This document shows, in pieces, positions 34,498-45,100 of a stretch of 64,000 nt of DNA. Numbering within the stretch: position 1 is the first letter of the stretch; each line of letters opens with the position of its first letter. Under the pieces are notes generated by a model, which was not told the DNA's origin, ran no database searches, and saw only the letters and a program-made list of their open reading frames with translations. Both the position numbers and the translations under genes were made by a program. Where the stretch lies: positions 62,001 through 126,000 of the forward strand of contig NZ_JAUSUH010000005.1 in the NCBI RefSeq assembly GCF_030813595.1. The letters are read 5' to 3'. This DNA comes from Ancylobacter vacuolatus. GTDB lineage: Bacteria; Pseudomonadota; Alphaproteobacteria; Rhizobiales; Xanthobacteraceae.

Positions 34498-35702
34498 CCG
34501 GAACGTCAAGGCATGCCGCGCGCGAGGCTGATCCAGCCTTTGCGCTGCTGCTGCAGCTGTGCGCGCGGGCCGCGCGGCACGCGGCAGCGGAGTCCGCCGC
34601 TCCGGCCGGCCGGGTCGAGGATTGGCAGGCGTTCCTGCGCCTCGTCGACCGGCACCGCGTGGCCGGCCTCGTTCATCTGGGGCTGGGGCGCGTCGCCGCT
34701 GCTGTTCCGGACGATGTGCGCCGTGCCATCGCCGAGAGGGCAGGGGTGCTGGCGCGCAACAACCTTGCCATGGTTGCCGCCACCATCCGCCTGCAGAAGG
34801 CGTTCGACGCCGCCGGCATCGAGGTGGTCTTCTTCAAGGGCGCGCTGGTCGGCCAGCGGGCCTATGGATCGATTGCCATCAAGCAAGGCAAGGACGTCGA
34901 CTTTCTGGTGCGGCCGGACGATCTGGCGGCGACCGTCATGCTTCTCGCGGGCGAGGGCTACCGGCCGTCCATTCCCGAGGCGCCGCTAACCCCGGCCAAG
35001 ATCGACGCGCTGCGCGCCTTCCAGATCGAGGCGGTCATGGTCGATCCGGCGCGCGGCGTGCAGTTGGAGCCGCATTGGCGCCTCACCGAGAACCGCCGGT
35101 TGCTGCCGCTCGGGCCGCTTCTGGCGGGCGCGGACAAGCGCGAGAGCCTGGGCGGCGTCGCCATCCGGGGCTTCCATCCCGACGACGAGTTCGCCTATCT
35201 CTGCGTCCACGGCGCCCGCAGCGGCTGGTTCCGCCTCAAATGGCTGGCCGATCTGCACGCCCTGCTGGTCGGGCTGCCGGAAGAAGAGCGGGCGCGCCTC
35301 TATCGCCATGCCGAGACCTTGGGCGCCGGGCCCGCCGCCCTGCTCGCCTTCGGCCTGTGCCGCGAGCTGTTCGCGCTGCCGGTGCCGGCGGCGCTGGCGC
35401 GTCCCGTCGCGGCGCCGTTGCAGAGGGCGATGCACCGCATGAGCATCTCCTGCCTCCGGGATGAGGATCCGCAATTCTCCATCCGCCGTGTGGTGGTGCT
35501 GCCGATGCTGCACGCTTTGGCCTGCGGTCCCCTGCATGTGATGGCCGAGTTCGGGCGCTGGACGGTCAACTGCCAGGACGCGCTCGACGTGCCGCTGCCG
35601 CGCCGGCTGTATTTCCTCTACCCGCTGCTGCGGGTCCCGCTCTGGTTCGGGCGGCTGCTGCGCGGCAAGAACCGGCTGGGCCGCAAGACGGCCGGTGTTT
35701 GA
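34494..35702 (+). CDS. Nucleotidyltransferase-fold family protein (PF14907-like)
   Basis: A 402-residue protein with the pattern of the uncharacterised nucleotidyltransferase family: VVFFKGALVGQRAYGS followed by QGKDVDFLVRPDDL, where the two aspartates would be the metal-binding pair. A later segment, HPDDEFAYLCVHGARSGWFRLKWLADLHAL, is also typical. Members occur in polysaccharide and natural product clusters; substrates are generally unknown. It lies 133 bases after the tail-collar gene, and whether it belongs to that system is uncertain. The start at ATG 34494 overlaps a palindromic repeat and has only GGGCGGG upstream, so a later start is possible. Confidence 0.75.
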   Translation: MTGTSRHAAREADPAFALLLQLCARAARHAAAESAAPAGRVEDWQAFLRLVDRHRVAGLVHLGLGRVAAAVPDDVRRAIAERAGVLARNNLAMVAATIRLQKAFDAAGIEVVFFKGALVGQRAYGSIAIKQGKDVDFLVRPDDLAATVMLLAGEGYRPSIPEAPLTPAKIDALRAFQIEAVMVDPARGVQLEPHWRLTENRRLLPLGPLLAGADKRESLGGVAIRGFHPDDEFAYLCVHGARSGWFRLKWLADLHALLVGLPEEERARLYRHAETLGAGPAALLAFGLCRELFALPVPAALARPVAAPLQRAMHRMSISCLRDEDPQFSIRRVVVLPMLHALACGPLHVMAEFGRWTVNCQDALDVPLPRRLYFLYPLLRVPLWFGRLLRGKNRLGRKTAGV

Positions 35703-35782
35703 TCCCGCCCTCCCGGCTTCGATGTTGCGATGCAGCATCAGCCCCGCTACGGTAAGGCCGTCCGGTTCCGAAAGGCGCGCCA

Positions 35783-36931
35783 ATGCCCTCCAAGGTCCTG
35801 CCTCCCGCCCAACCTCGCGCCGCCACCGCCGCAAAGACGGCGCGGCGCGGCCCCCGCAAAGGCGCCGGGGGCGCGCCGCCGGCCCTGGCACCCGACGAGA
35901 CGGCAGCGCCGCAGCGTTCCGGCCCGATCCGGGTTGATCTCGCTTTGCAGGGCGGCGGCTCGCATGGCGCCTTCACCTGGGGTGTGCTCGACCGGTTGCT
36001 GGAAGAGGATTGGCTCAGCATCGAGGGCATTTCCGGCACCTCCGCCGGGGCGATGAACGCCGCCGTGCTGGCCGATGGTTTTGCCGCCGGCGGGCGTGAG
36101 GGTGCGCGCGCGGCGCTCGATGCCTATTGGCGCCAGGTCGCCGAGGCGGCGCGCTTCAGCCCGTTCCAGCGCGGCCCGCTCGATGTGCTGCTCGGGCGCT
36201 GGACGCTCGACCATTCGCCGCTCTTCGTCACCATGGACCTGATGTCGCGGCTCTATTCGCCCTATGATCTCAATCCGGGCGGCGCCAACCCGCTGCGCGC
36301 CATTCTGGAGAAGGCGATCGACTTCGAGCGGCTGCGCGCCTCGCCGGTCAAGCTGTTCATCACCGCCACCAATGTGCGTACCGGGCGCGGCCGGGTTTTC
36401 CGCAATGCCGAGATCACGCCCGAAGTGCTGATGGCCTCGGCCTGCCTGCCCACGCTGTTCCAGGCGGTGGAGGTCGACGGCGAGAGCTATTGGGATGGCG
36501 GCTATTCCGGCAACCCGACGATGACGCCGCTGGTGCGCGAACTTGAATCCGACGACACCATCCTGATCCCGATCAACCCGGTGGAGCGCCCCGGCACGCC
36601 ACGCACCGCGTCGGAAATCCTCAACCGGCTTAACGAAGTCTCGTTCAATGCGGTGCTGCTGAAGGAATTGCGGATGATCGCCCTGCTGCGGCAGGTGGCC
36701 AATCCCGGCAATTGCGAGGGCGCGCAATGGGCGCGGATGCGGATCCATCTGGTGCGCAACTCGATCATGGACACGCTCGGCTATTCCTCGAAGCTCAACG
36801 CCGAGTGGGAGTTCCTCAGCATGCTCCGGGACGAAGGCCGCAAGGCCGCCGACGCCTTCCTCGAAGCCGATGGCGGCAATATCGGCAAGCGTTCCTCGGT
36901 CGATCTCGACGTGCTGCTCGAAGGGGTGTGA
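35783..36931 (+). CDS. Patatin-like phospholipase
   Basis: A 382-residue lipid acyl hydrolase. It shows the oxyanion hole LQGGGSHGAF, the nucleophile Ser87 in GTSAG and the catalytic Asp238 in DGGYSGN, the full patatin Ser-Asp dyad. The first 50 residues are a basic, Ala/Pro-rich disordered extension. In rhizobia this subgroup commonly sits beside 3-hydroxybutyrate metabolism genes. Here it is followed after three bases by a GntP-type permease that may carry such a substrate. Whether it acts on phospholipids or on short polyesters is not known. Confidence 0.88.
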   Translation: MPSKVLPPAQPRAATAAKTARRGPRKGAGGAPPALAPDETAAPQRSGPIRVDLALQGGGSHGAFTWGVLDRLLEEDWLSIEGISGTSAGAMNAAVLADGFAAGGREGARAALDAYWRQVAEAARFSPFQRGPLDVLLGRWTLDHSPLFVTMDLMSRLYSPYDLNPGGANPLRAILEKAIDFERLRASPVKLFITATNVRTGRGRVFRNAEITPEVLMASACLPTLFQAVEVDGESYWDGGYSGNPTMTPLVRELESDDTILIPINPVERPGTPRTASEILNRLNEVSFNAVLLKELRMIALLRQVANPGNCEGAQWARMRIHLVRNSIMDTLGYSSKLNAEWEFLSMLRDEGRKAADAFLEADGGNIGKRSSVDLDVLLEGV

Positions 36932-36934
36932 GCC

Positions 36935-38386
36935 ATGGGCCTCATCGGCATATTGCTCGGTCTCGGCCTTCTCGTCTGGTTCGCCTATCGTGGCTGGAGC
37001 GTGCTGCTGCTGGCGCCGCTCGCGGCGCTGCTCGCCGCCCTGATGTCCGGCGTGCCGCTGCTCGCCAGCTGGACCCAGACCTTCATGGGCAGCGCCGCCA
37101 GCTTTGTCGGGCAGTTCTTTCCGCTGTTCCTGCTCGGCGCGCTGTTCGGCAAGCTGATGGAGGACAGCGGCTCGGTCGCCGCCATCGCCGATTTCATGAC
37201 CGAGAAGCTTGGCGCGCAGCGCGCCATCCTCGCCGTGGTGCTGGCGGGTGCCATCGTCACCTATGGCGGGGTGAGCCTGTTCGTCGCCCTGTTCGTGCTG
37301 GCGCCGATGGCGCAGGCGCTGTTCCGCGCGGCCGACATTCCGCGCCGGCTGATGGCGCCGGCCATCGCGCTCGGCACCTTCACCTTCACCATGATGGCGC
37401 TGCCCGGCACGCCGGCGATCCAGAACGCCATTCCCATGCCGTTCTTCGGCACCACGCCCTTCGCCGCGCCGGGGCTTGGAATCATCGCCTCCGTCCTCAT
37501 GCTTGGCTTCGGCCTGTGGTGGCTCGGCCGGGCTGAGGCAGCGGCGCGCCGGGCGGGGGAGGGGTTCGGCGATGGCGCCGCTTCGGTGAATGCCGCTCTC
37601 GACGACCCGGTCCTGCGCGAGCGGGCGACCACGGCGCGCGAATTCGACCCGGCCGAGATCGCCCATGGCCATCAGAGCGTGGCGCGCCCCTCCATTGCGC
37701 TGGCAGCGCTGCCGCTGGGGCTGGTGATCTCCGTCAATCTGCTGATGTCCTTCCTTGTCCTGCCGCGCCTCGATTTCGGCTTTCTGGCCGAGGAGCGCTG
37801 GGGCGGCATTCCCCTGTCGGCGGTCTCCGGCGTGTGGTCGGTGGCGGTGGCCCTGCTCGTGGCGATACTGGCGACGCTGGTCATTAATTGGCGCCGCCTG
37901 CCAAAGCTACGCGAGACCATGGATGCTGGCGCCAACGCCTCGGTGCTGCCGATTTTCTCGGTGGCGAGCCTTGTCGGCTTCGGTGCGGTGGTGGCGGCGC
38001 TGCCCGCCTTCGCGCTGGTGCGCGACTGGGTGCTCGCCATCGAGGGCGGGCCGCTGGTGTCGCTGGCGGTGGCGGTCAACATCCTCGCCGCGCTCACCGG
38101 CTCGGCCTCGGGCGGGCTCACCATCGCGCTCGACGCGCTGGGGCCGGTGTTTCTGGAGCGTGCCGGGGCGCTCGGCATCGAGCCAGCGCTGCTGCATCGC
38201 GTGGCGGTCATGAGCGCGGGCACGCTGGACAGCCTGCCGCACAGTGGCGCGGTGGTGACGCTGCTTGCCGTCTGCGGAGTGACCCCAAGGGAAAGCTATC
38301 TCGATATCGTCATGGTTGCTATCGTCGGTGCCCTGGTGGCGCTGGTGGTCGTCATCGGGCTCGGCTCGGTTGCGGGCAATTTCTGA
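36935..38386 (+). CDS. GntP-family permease, possibly for 3-hydroxybutyrate
   Basis: A 483-residue inner-membrane protein with about 12 hydrophobic segments. GntP-family features are FFPLFLLGALFGKLMEDSGS, ALPGTPAIQNAIPM and LTGSASGGLTIALDALG. The family carries gluconate and related organic acids with protons. The branch with this LMEDSGSV loop is often annotated as D-beta-hydroxybutyrate permease. It is preceded at three bases by the patatin-like gene, an arrangement that suggests release and uptake of hydroxyacids; that is inference. Confidence 0.82.
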   Translation: MGLIGILLGLGLLVWFAYRGWSVLLLAPLAALLAALMSGVPLLASWTQTFMGSAASFVGQFFPLFLLGALFGKLMEDSGSVAAIADFMTEKLGAQRAILAVVLAGAIVTYGGVSLFVALFVLAPMAQALFRAADIPRRLMAPAIALGTFTFTMMALPGTPAIQNAIPMPFFGTTPFAAPGLGIIASVLMLGFGLWWLGRAEAAARRAGEGFGDGAASVNAALDDPVLRERATTAREFDPAEIAHGHQSVARPSIALAALPLGLVISVNLLMSFLVLPRLDFGFLAEERWGGIPLSAVSGVWSVAVALLVAILATLVINWRRLPKLRETMDAGANASVLPIFSVASLVGFGAVVAALPAFALVRDWVLAIEGGPLVSLAVAVNILAALTGSASGGLTIALDALGPVFLERAGALGIEPALLHRVAVMSAGTLDSLPHSGAVVTLLAVCGVTPRESYLDIVMVAIVGALVALVVVIGLGSVAGNF

Positions 38387-38438
38387 AGGCGGCGGGTCCC
38401 GGGAAGGGGTTGCCAGCCGCAGCGATGACGGAGTGACG

Positions 38439-39644
38439 ATGTCGGCGATTGAAATTTCGGGCCTTCTCACCTTCACCATCGCCATTGTCGTCTTCTTCGT
38501 TGGCTCGGGCATCAACCGGGCGATCCCCCCGTTGGGACAGTTCAACATTCCGGAGGCGGTGACCGGCGGCCTGCTGGCGGCGCTGGCGACGCTGATCGCC
38601 TATCAGTTCCTTGATACCGCCATCGTGTTCGATCTCGGCGCGCGCGACCTGCTGCTGCTGTATTTCTTCACCGGCATCGGCCTCAACGCCCGGCTGGACG
38701 ATCTTCTCGCCGGGGGGCGGCCGCTGGTGATCCTGCTCGGTCTCACCATCATCTATCTCGTCATCCAGAACGTGATCGCCCTCGGTGCCGTCAGCCTGCT
38801 CAACCTGCCGGAAGGGCTCGCCGTCTTCCTCGGCTCGGCCTCGCTGATCGGCGGGCACGGCACCACCATCGCCTGGGCGCCGCTGATCGCGGAGCGCTTC
38901 GGCGTCGCCAATGCGCTGGAGGTCGGCATCGCCGTGGCGACGCTCGGCCTCGTGCTGGCCAGTCTCGCCGGCGGGCCGATCGCCCGCTACCTCATCACCC
39001 GCCACCAGTTGACGAGCGAACCGGGGCAGGAGGCCGTCGTCGGCCTGCCCAAGGCGGTGAATGAGCGCATGGATGACGACATCAGCCATGTCAGCCTGCT
39101 GCGCACGGTACTGGTGCTCAATGTCGCCATCCTGATCGCCTTCGGCCTGGAGGAAGCGGTGGAGTGGACCGGCCTCAAGCTGCCGATGTTCGTGGTCTGC
39201 CTGCTGGTCGGCATCGTGCTCACCAACACCGTGCCGCGCCTGCTGCCACGCGTGCGCTGGCCGACGCGCACACGGGCGCTGGCGCTGGTGTCCGATCTCG
39301 CGCTGAACGTTTTCCTCGCCATGTCGCTGATGAGCATGCAGCTGTGGAGCATTGGCGGGCTGGGGCTGGCGCTGGTTGTGGTGCTCGCGGTGCAGACGGT
39401 GGCGGCGGTGGCCTATATCGTCTTCGTCGTGTTCCCGGCGATGGGGCGCGACTATCAGGCGGCGGTGATCTCCGCCGGCTTCACCGGCATCAGCCTGGGG
39501 GCCACGCCGACCGCCATCGCCAACATGACCGCCGTGACCAAGACGCACGGGCCCTCGCCGCGCGCCTTCATCATACTGCCGCTGGTGTCGGCCTTCTTCA
39601 TCGACATCATCAACGCCGCCGCCATCGGATTTCTGGCGCGCTGA
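38439..39644 (+). CDS. gltS: Sodium/glutamate symporter
   Basis: A 401-residue membrane protein of the GltS family. The symmetric GG-containing loops are recognisable in GSASLIGGHGTTIAWAP and SAGFTGISLGATPTAIANM, with IPEAVTGGLLAAL near the N-terminus. It imports glutamate with Na+. The start is ATG 38439, with GGAGTG upstream; the open frame reaches further upstream into the end of the permease gene, but the family begins here. It converges tightly on the DUF900 gene, whose stop lies seven bases away. Confidence 0.9.
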   Translation: MSAIEISGLLTFTIAIVVFFVGSGINRAIPPLGQFNIPEAVTGGLLAALATLIAYQFLDTAIVFDLGARDLLLLYFFTGIGLNARLDDLLAGGRPLVILLGLTIIYLVIQNVIALGAVSLLNLPEGLAVFLGSASLIGGHGTTIAWAPLIAERFGVANALEVGIAVATLGLVLASLAGGPIARYLITRHQLTSEPGQEAVVGLPKAVNERMDDDISHVSLLRTVLVLNVAILIAFGLEEAVEWTGLKLPMFVVCLLVGIVLTNTVPRLLPRVRWPTRTRALALVSDLALNVFLAMSLMSMQLWSIGGLGLALVVVLAVQTVAAVAYIVFVVFPAMGRDYQAAVISAGFTGISLGATPTAIANMTAVTKTHGPSPRAFIILPLVSAFFIDIINAAAIGFLAR

Positions 39645-39650
39645 GGACCG

Positions 39651-40868
39651 TCAATCGGCACCGGGGTCCTCGACCGTCTCGGTCACGGTCTGGCCGAAGC
39701 GCTCGACCTGGCCCTGATAGGTGCGCCGGGTCGCCGGGTCGACCACGGCCAGCGGCGCGCTCAGCGCGAGGCCGGCGGCGCTGCCGACCGTCTGGCCGAC
39801 GCCCATCGCCCCCGCCGCGATGCGGTCGCCGAGGCTGACTTCGGAATCGGTCACGGTCTGCCCGTTCACCAGCCGCTGGCCGATCAGCTGCACCACCTCG
39901 GGCGAGGAGGCGAAGCGGCCGTGATTGAGCGAATCGCCGCTGCGCATGGCGGTGAGGTCGATCACCACGATGCCGGACTTCTCCAGCTGCCCGTAGAATT
40001 GCTGGGCGTCGATCAACCCCAGCCGGTCCACCCCGCCGGCGATGCGGCGCGAGACCTGCAGCGCCCGGTCGTCCTGGGAGACGAACAGGGTGAAGCGCGC
40101 CTGCGTGCCCTGCAGCGCCCGCCATTGCGAGGCGAACACATCGACATCGACATCGGGCGAGGCGAGGATGACGTTGCGGATCTTCGCCGGCAGCTTGCCG
40201 TGGCGGATCGCCATCTGCCGCAAGCTCTCCATCGCCAGCCACGCCCCCATGGAGTGCGCCATGATGGTCACGTCCTCCACCCGCGGGTCGCTGGTGACCT
40301 GCCAGACCGTGTCCTCGAAGGCGTCGCGCGAGACGATGGTGCTCTCGCGGTCGAACAGATAGTCGAACACCCGGGCGCGTGAGGGCCAGGTGAACAGCAC
40401 CGGCGCCACGTCCGACCCCGAATCATGCACGATCTGGGCGAAGCGGTAGACGGCGTCCTCGAAGCGGTTGTTGAAGCCGTGCACGAAGATCAGCACCCGC
40501 CGGCTCTTCGGCAGATGGCCGTTGAGCCAGCCCCTGGCGGCCTTCACATTCGGCAGCGGCTCGACGGCGAGGGTGGCGAAGTCGGTTTCCGGGTTGGGCG
40601 GCAGGCTGCGCGGCCATTGCACCTCGCCGATCTGCCGGCGGCTGTCCGGCGGGATCGAGACGGTGAAGGCGTCGAGCGAGACGCCGGCGCCGCGTTCGCC
40701 GCTATAGAGCGTGGCGACGTCGTTGGAGGCCTCGCGGGTGGTCGCGACCAGCAACTCCACCTTGGTGGTGCCCGGCACCGCCGCCTCGACCGGGGTGAGC
40801 ACACCCACCGGCCGGTTCGAGCATCCCGCGCACAGGGCGAAGGCCAACGCAACAACGACCAGACGCAT
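39651..40868 (-). CDS. DUF900-type alpha/beta hydrolase lipoprotein
   Basis: A 405-residue protein. Residues 1-16 form a lipoprotein signal with a CAG-C cleavage site, so it should be anchored to a periplasmic membrane face. The hydrolase part shows IFVHGFNNRFEDAVYRFAQI and the nucleophile elbow MAHSMGAW, typical of the DUF900 family. The C-terminal 60 residues are Gly/Thr rich. GGAGG precedes the ATG at 40868. The substrate is unknown. The upstream region is shared with the divergent efflux operon. Confidence 0.85.
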   Translation of the reverse strand: MRLVVVALAFALCAGCSNRPVGVLTPVEAAVPGTTKVELLVATTREASNDVATLYSGERGAGVSLDAFTVSIPPDSRRQIGEVQWPRSLPPNPETDFATLAVEPLPNVKAARGWLNGHLPKSRRVLIFVHGFNNRFEDAVYRFAQIVHDSGSDVAPVLFTWPSRARVFDYLFDRESTIVSRDAFEDTVWQVTSDPRVEDVTIMAHSMGAWLAMESLRQMAIRHGKLPAKIRNVILASPDVDVDVFASQWRALQGTQARFTLFVSQDDRALQVSRRIAGGVDRLGLIDAQQFYGQLEKSGIVVIDLTAMRSGDSLNHGRFASSPEVVQLIGQRLVNGQTVTDSEVSLGDRIAAGAMGVGQTVGSAAGLALSAPLAVVDPATRRTYQGQVERFGQTVTETVEDPGAD

Positions 40869-41111
40869 TCCGCCTCCGTAAGGCCCCCACCCCGACAAGA
40901 CGGCCAGCATTAGCGCGCCACTGCGGCAAAGGCGAGTCGCACGCCCGCTTCCGCGCGGCGCGCACAGAAGGTTTGCGCCGGGGTGATTTACGGAGTGTCA
41001 TCTGCCTCTGTAAGCTCGGCGGTAGGATCGGGCCGGCAGCTTATGCCTGGCGGCGGAAGGTCGCCGGCTGGGCACGGCGCGGCGCAGTGGCAGGCAGGGG
41101 AGCGACCGGCG

Positions 41112-42197
41112 ATGAAAACCACCAAGCCATGGAGCGCGGCTCTCGCGCTTGGCGCCAGCCTGCTTCTTGCCGGTTGCGGCGAGGAGCCGGAGGCGCAGGC
41201 CCCGGCGCCCCGGCCGGTGCGCGTCGTCACGGTGGAAAAGGGCGTCGGCGGGCAGGTTGCCTCCTTCACCGGCGATGTGCAGGCGCAGGATGAGGCCGCG
41301 CTCGCCTTCCGCGTTTCCGGCCGGATGATCGAGCGCAGCGCCAATGTCGGTGATCAGGTCAAGGCCGGGCAGGTCGTGGCCCGGCTCGATCCGCAGAACG
41401 CGCTGAATGCCCTGCGTTCGGCCCAGGCGGCACTGGCGGCGGCGGAGAGCCAGCTCGTCACCGCCGCCAATACCTTCGAGCGGCAGGAGCGGCTGCTCGG
41501 CAACGGCTTCACTACTCAGGCCAATCACGACGCCGCCCGCACCGCGCTGCAGGCGGCGCAGTCGGGGGTGGACAATGCCGAGGCGCAGTTGAAGACCGCG
41601 CAGGACAATGTCAGCTATACCGACCTCGTCGCCGACGCCCCCGGCACGGTGACGGCGCGCGGCGCCGAGCCGGGCGAGGTGGTGCAGGCCGGGCAGATGA
41701 TTCTTCAGCTCGCACGGCAGGGCGGGCGCGACGCGGTGTTCGACGTGCCGGCGAATGTCCTGCGCGCGGCCCCAGTCGATCCGGTCATCACCGTCACGCT
41801 GAGCGACGATCCCAGCGTGACCGCGCGCGGCCGGGTGCGCGAGGTGGCGCCGCAGGCGGACCCGGTGACGCGCACCTTCCGGGTGCGGGTCGGGCTCGAC
41901 ACGCCGCCGGCGGCGATGCGTCTCGGCTCGACGGTCATCGGCCGGGTGGAACTTGGCAGCGACGCGGCGATCGAGATCCCCGCCTCGGCGCTCACCGCGG
42001 TCAATGAACGTCCGGCGGTGTGGGTCTATGACCCCGCCAGCCAGACCGTGGCGCTGCGCAACATCGAGCTGCGTCGCTTCTCGCAGGCCTCCGTCGCGGT
42101 CGAGACCGGGCTCAGCCCGGGCGAGATCGTGGTGACGGCCGGCGTGCAGGCGCTGCACCCCGGCCAGAAGGTGCGTCTGCTCGGGGCGGGCTCGTGA
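41112..42197 (+). CDS. RND efflux periplasmic adaptor (membrane fusion lipoprotein)
   Basis: A 361-residue adaptor with a lipoprotein signal (LLLAGC, Cys22). Domains run in the usual order: barrel-sandwich part (FTGDVQAQDEAALAFRVSGR), alpha-helical hairpin (residues about 95-150), return lipoyl strand (DLVADAPGTVTARGAEPGEVVQAGQ), beta-barrel and membrane-proximal domain (VTAGVQALHPGQKVRLL). It links the inner-membrane pump to an outer-membrane channel. The stop overlaps the ATG of the pump gene by one base. No TolC-like gene or local regulator is seen. Confidence 0.92.
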   Translation: MKTTKPWSAALALGASLLLAGCGEEPEAQAPAPRPVRVVTVEKGVGGQVASFTGDVQAQDEAALAFRVSGRMIERSANVGDQVKAGQVVARLDPQNALNALRSAQAALAAAESQLVTAANTFERQERLLGNGFTTQANHDAARTALQAAQSGVDNAEAQLKTAQDNVSYTDLVADAPGTVTARGAEPGEVVQAGQMILQLARQGGRDAVFDVPANVLRAAPVDPVITVTLSDDPSVTARGRVREVAPQADPVTRTFRVRVGLDTPPAAMRLGSTVIGRVELGSDAAIEIPASALTAVNERPAVWVYDPASQTVALRNIELRRFSQASVAVETGLSPGEIVVTAGVQALHPGQKVRLLGAGS

Positions 42198-45100
42198 TGC
42201 GGTTCAACCTGTCGGAATGGGCGGTCCGCGAGCGCTCGCTGGTCCTGTTCTTCATGCTGGCCGTGGTGGTCGCTGGCCTGTTTGCCTATACGCGCCTCGG
42301 CCGCGCGGAAGACCCGTCCTTCATCATCAAGACCATGGTGGTGCAGGCGGCCTGGCCCGGCGCCAGCATCGAGGACACGCTGCAGCAGGTGACGGAACGG
42401 CTGGAGCGCACGCTGCAGGAAACGCCGCATCTCGACTTCATCCGCAGCTATACCCGCCCCGGCGTCACCACCATCTTCGTCGCCCTGAAGGGCAGCACCA
42501 CCGCGCAGGAGGTGCCCGATGTCTGGTACCAGGTGCGCAAAAGCATTGGCGACATGGCCCACACCCTGCCGCGCGGGGTGGTGGGACCGGGCTTCAACGA
42601 CGAGTTCGGCGACACGTTCGGCCTGATCTATGGCTTCACCGCCGACGGCTTCACCCATCGCGAGCTGCGCGATTATGTCGAGCAGGCCCGTTCGACGCTG
42701 CTGCGGGTTCCTGATGTCGCCAAGATCGAGCTGCTGGGCGAGCAGGACGAGCAGATCTTTGTCGAGTTCTCGGTGCGCGAACTCGCCACTCTCGGCATCA
42801 ACCGCTCCGCCCTGGTGGCGGCGCTGCGGGCGCAGAACGTGGTGCAGCCCTCCGGCACCATCCAGACCGGCGACGAGGCGCTGGTGATCGACGTGTCCGG
42901 CGCCTTCGGCTCCGAGCAGGATGTGGCCAACATCAATTTCGCCGTGGACGGGCGCATGCTGCGCCTCGCCGACATCGCCACCGTGCGGCGCGGCTATGTC
43001 GATCCGCCGCGCCCGCTGTTCCGCACCGATGGCGAGCCCGCCATCGGCCTCGCTATTTCGATGCGCGAGGGCGGCGACATTCTCCAGCTCGGCCGCAACA
43101 TCGACACGGCCATGGCGAAGATCTCGGCGGAACTGCCGATCGGCATCGAGCCGCATCTGGTGGCCGACCAGGCGGTGACGGTCGCAGGCGCGATTTCCGA
43201 ATTCATGGAATCGCTCTGGCAGGCCATTCTCATCATCCTCGTGGTGAGCTTCATCGCGCTCGGCGTGCGCGCCGGCCTGATGGTGGCGCTGACCATTCCG
43301 CTCACCCTGGCCGGCGTGTTCGCGGTGATGTGGCTGCTGGGCATCGACATGCAGCGCATCTCGCTCGGCGCCCTCATCATCGCGCTGGCGCTGATGGTGG
43401 ACGATGCGATGACCACCACCGACGCCACGCTGGGGCGCCTTGCCGCCGGCGAGACCAAGGAGGTGGCGGCGGTCTATGCCTTCAAGACCTACGCTTTCGC
43501 CATGCTGGCCGGCACGCTGGTGACGATCGCCGGCTTCGTGCCGGTGGGCTTTGCCGCCTCGTCGGCGGGCGAATACACCTTCTCGCTGTTCGCGGTGGTG
43601 ACGGTGGCGCTGCTGGTGTCGTGGCTGGTGGCGGTGCTGTTCGCCCCGCTGATCGGCCTCGTGATCCTGAAAGCGCCGAAGAACGCCGGTGGCGAACCGG
43701 GCCGGGTGATGCGGCTCTATCGCGCGCTTCTCTCCGCCGCGCTGGGGGCGCCCTGGGTGACGGTCGCGGTCACGCTCGCCCTGTTCGTCGCCGCCGTGCT
43801 GGCGCTGCCGCTGATCCCGCGCCAGTTCTTCCCCTCGTCCGACCGGCCGGAACTGCTGGTGGACCTGCAATTGCCGCAGAACGCCTCGATCTTTGCCACC
43901 GAGCGGGCGATGGAACGGCTCGACGACGCGCTGAGGGGCGATCCCGATGTGGAGCGCTGGAGCGGCTATGTCGGGCGCGGGGCGATCCGCTTCTACCTGC
44001 CGCTCAATGCCCAGCTTCCCAATGCCTTTTTCGGCCAGGCCGTGGTGGTGGCCAAGGACGTGCCGGCGCGCGAACGACTGGAGGCCAAGCTCGACACGCT
44101 GCTCGCGAACGATTTTCCCAATGTCGTGAGCCGCGTCTCGCCGCTGGAACTGGGGCCACCGGTGGGCTGGCCGATCCAGTACCGCGTCGTCGGGCCGGAA
44201 CTCGGCCCGGTGCGCGACATCGCCTTCAGGCTGGCCGAAGTGATCGCCGCCGACCCGCTGACGCGCACGGTGAACTATGACTGGATCGAGCCGGCGCGCG
44301 AGATCCGCATCCGCGTCGACCAGGACCAGGCGCGGCTGCTCGGCCTCTCCACCGAGGCGATCGGCTCGGTGCTGAACACGGTCGTGACGGGCGCGCCGGT
44401 GACGCAGCTGCGCGACGACATCTATCTGATCGACGTGGTGCTGCGCGCCACCGACGAGCAGCGCGTCTCGCTCGACACGCTGCGCACGCTGGAAGTGCCG
44501 CTGCCGGGCGGGCGCACCGTGCCGCTGAGCCAGTTCGCCACCTTCGACTATGAGCAGACCTATCCGCTGGTCTGGCGCCGCGACCGGCTGCCCGCGCTCA
44601 CCGTGCAGTCCGACATCGCGCCGGGCGAGCTCCCCGAGACGGTGGTGGCTCAGCTGGCGCCGAAGATCGAAGAACTGGCACAGACGCTGCCGGCCGGCTA
44701 CCGCATCGAGACCGGCGGCACGGTGGAGGAGAGCGCGAACTCGCTCGCCTCGGTCATGGCGGTGGTGCCTGTCATGATCCTCATCATGCTCACCGTCCTC
44801 ATGTTCCAGCTGAGGCGCTTCTCACTGGCCGCACTGGTCATAAGTGTTGCACCGCTTGGACTCATTGGCGTTGTCATTGCACTGCTGGTTTCCGGCCGCC
44901 CGCTGGGTTTCGTCGCCATTCTCGGCGTGCTGGCGCTGATCGGGATGATCATAAAAAACGCTGTGATTCTAATAGGTCAGATCGAATCCGAGCGCGCCGG
45001 CGGCAAGGATGCGCGGCAGGCGGTGACCGACGCCGCCTGCGCCCGCTTCACCCCGATCGTGCTCACCGCTTTGTCCACAGTACTCGGAATGATCCCCATA

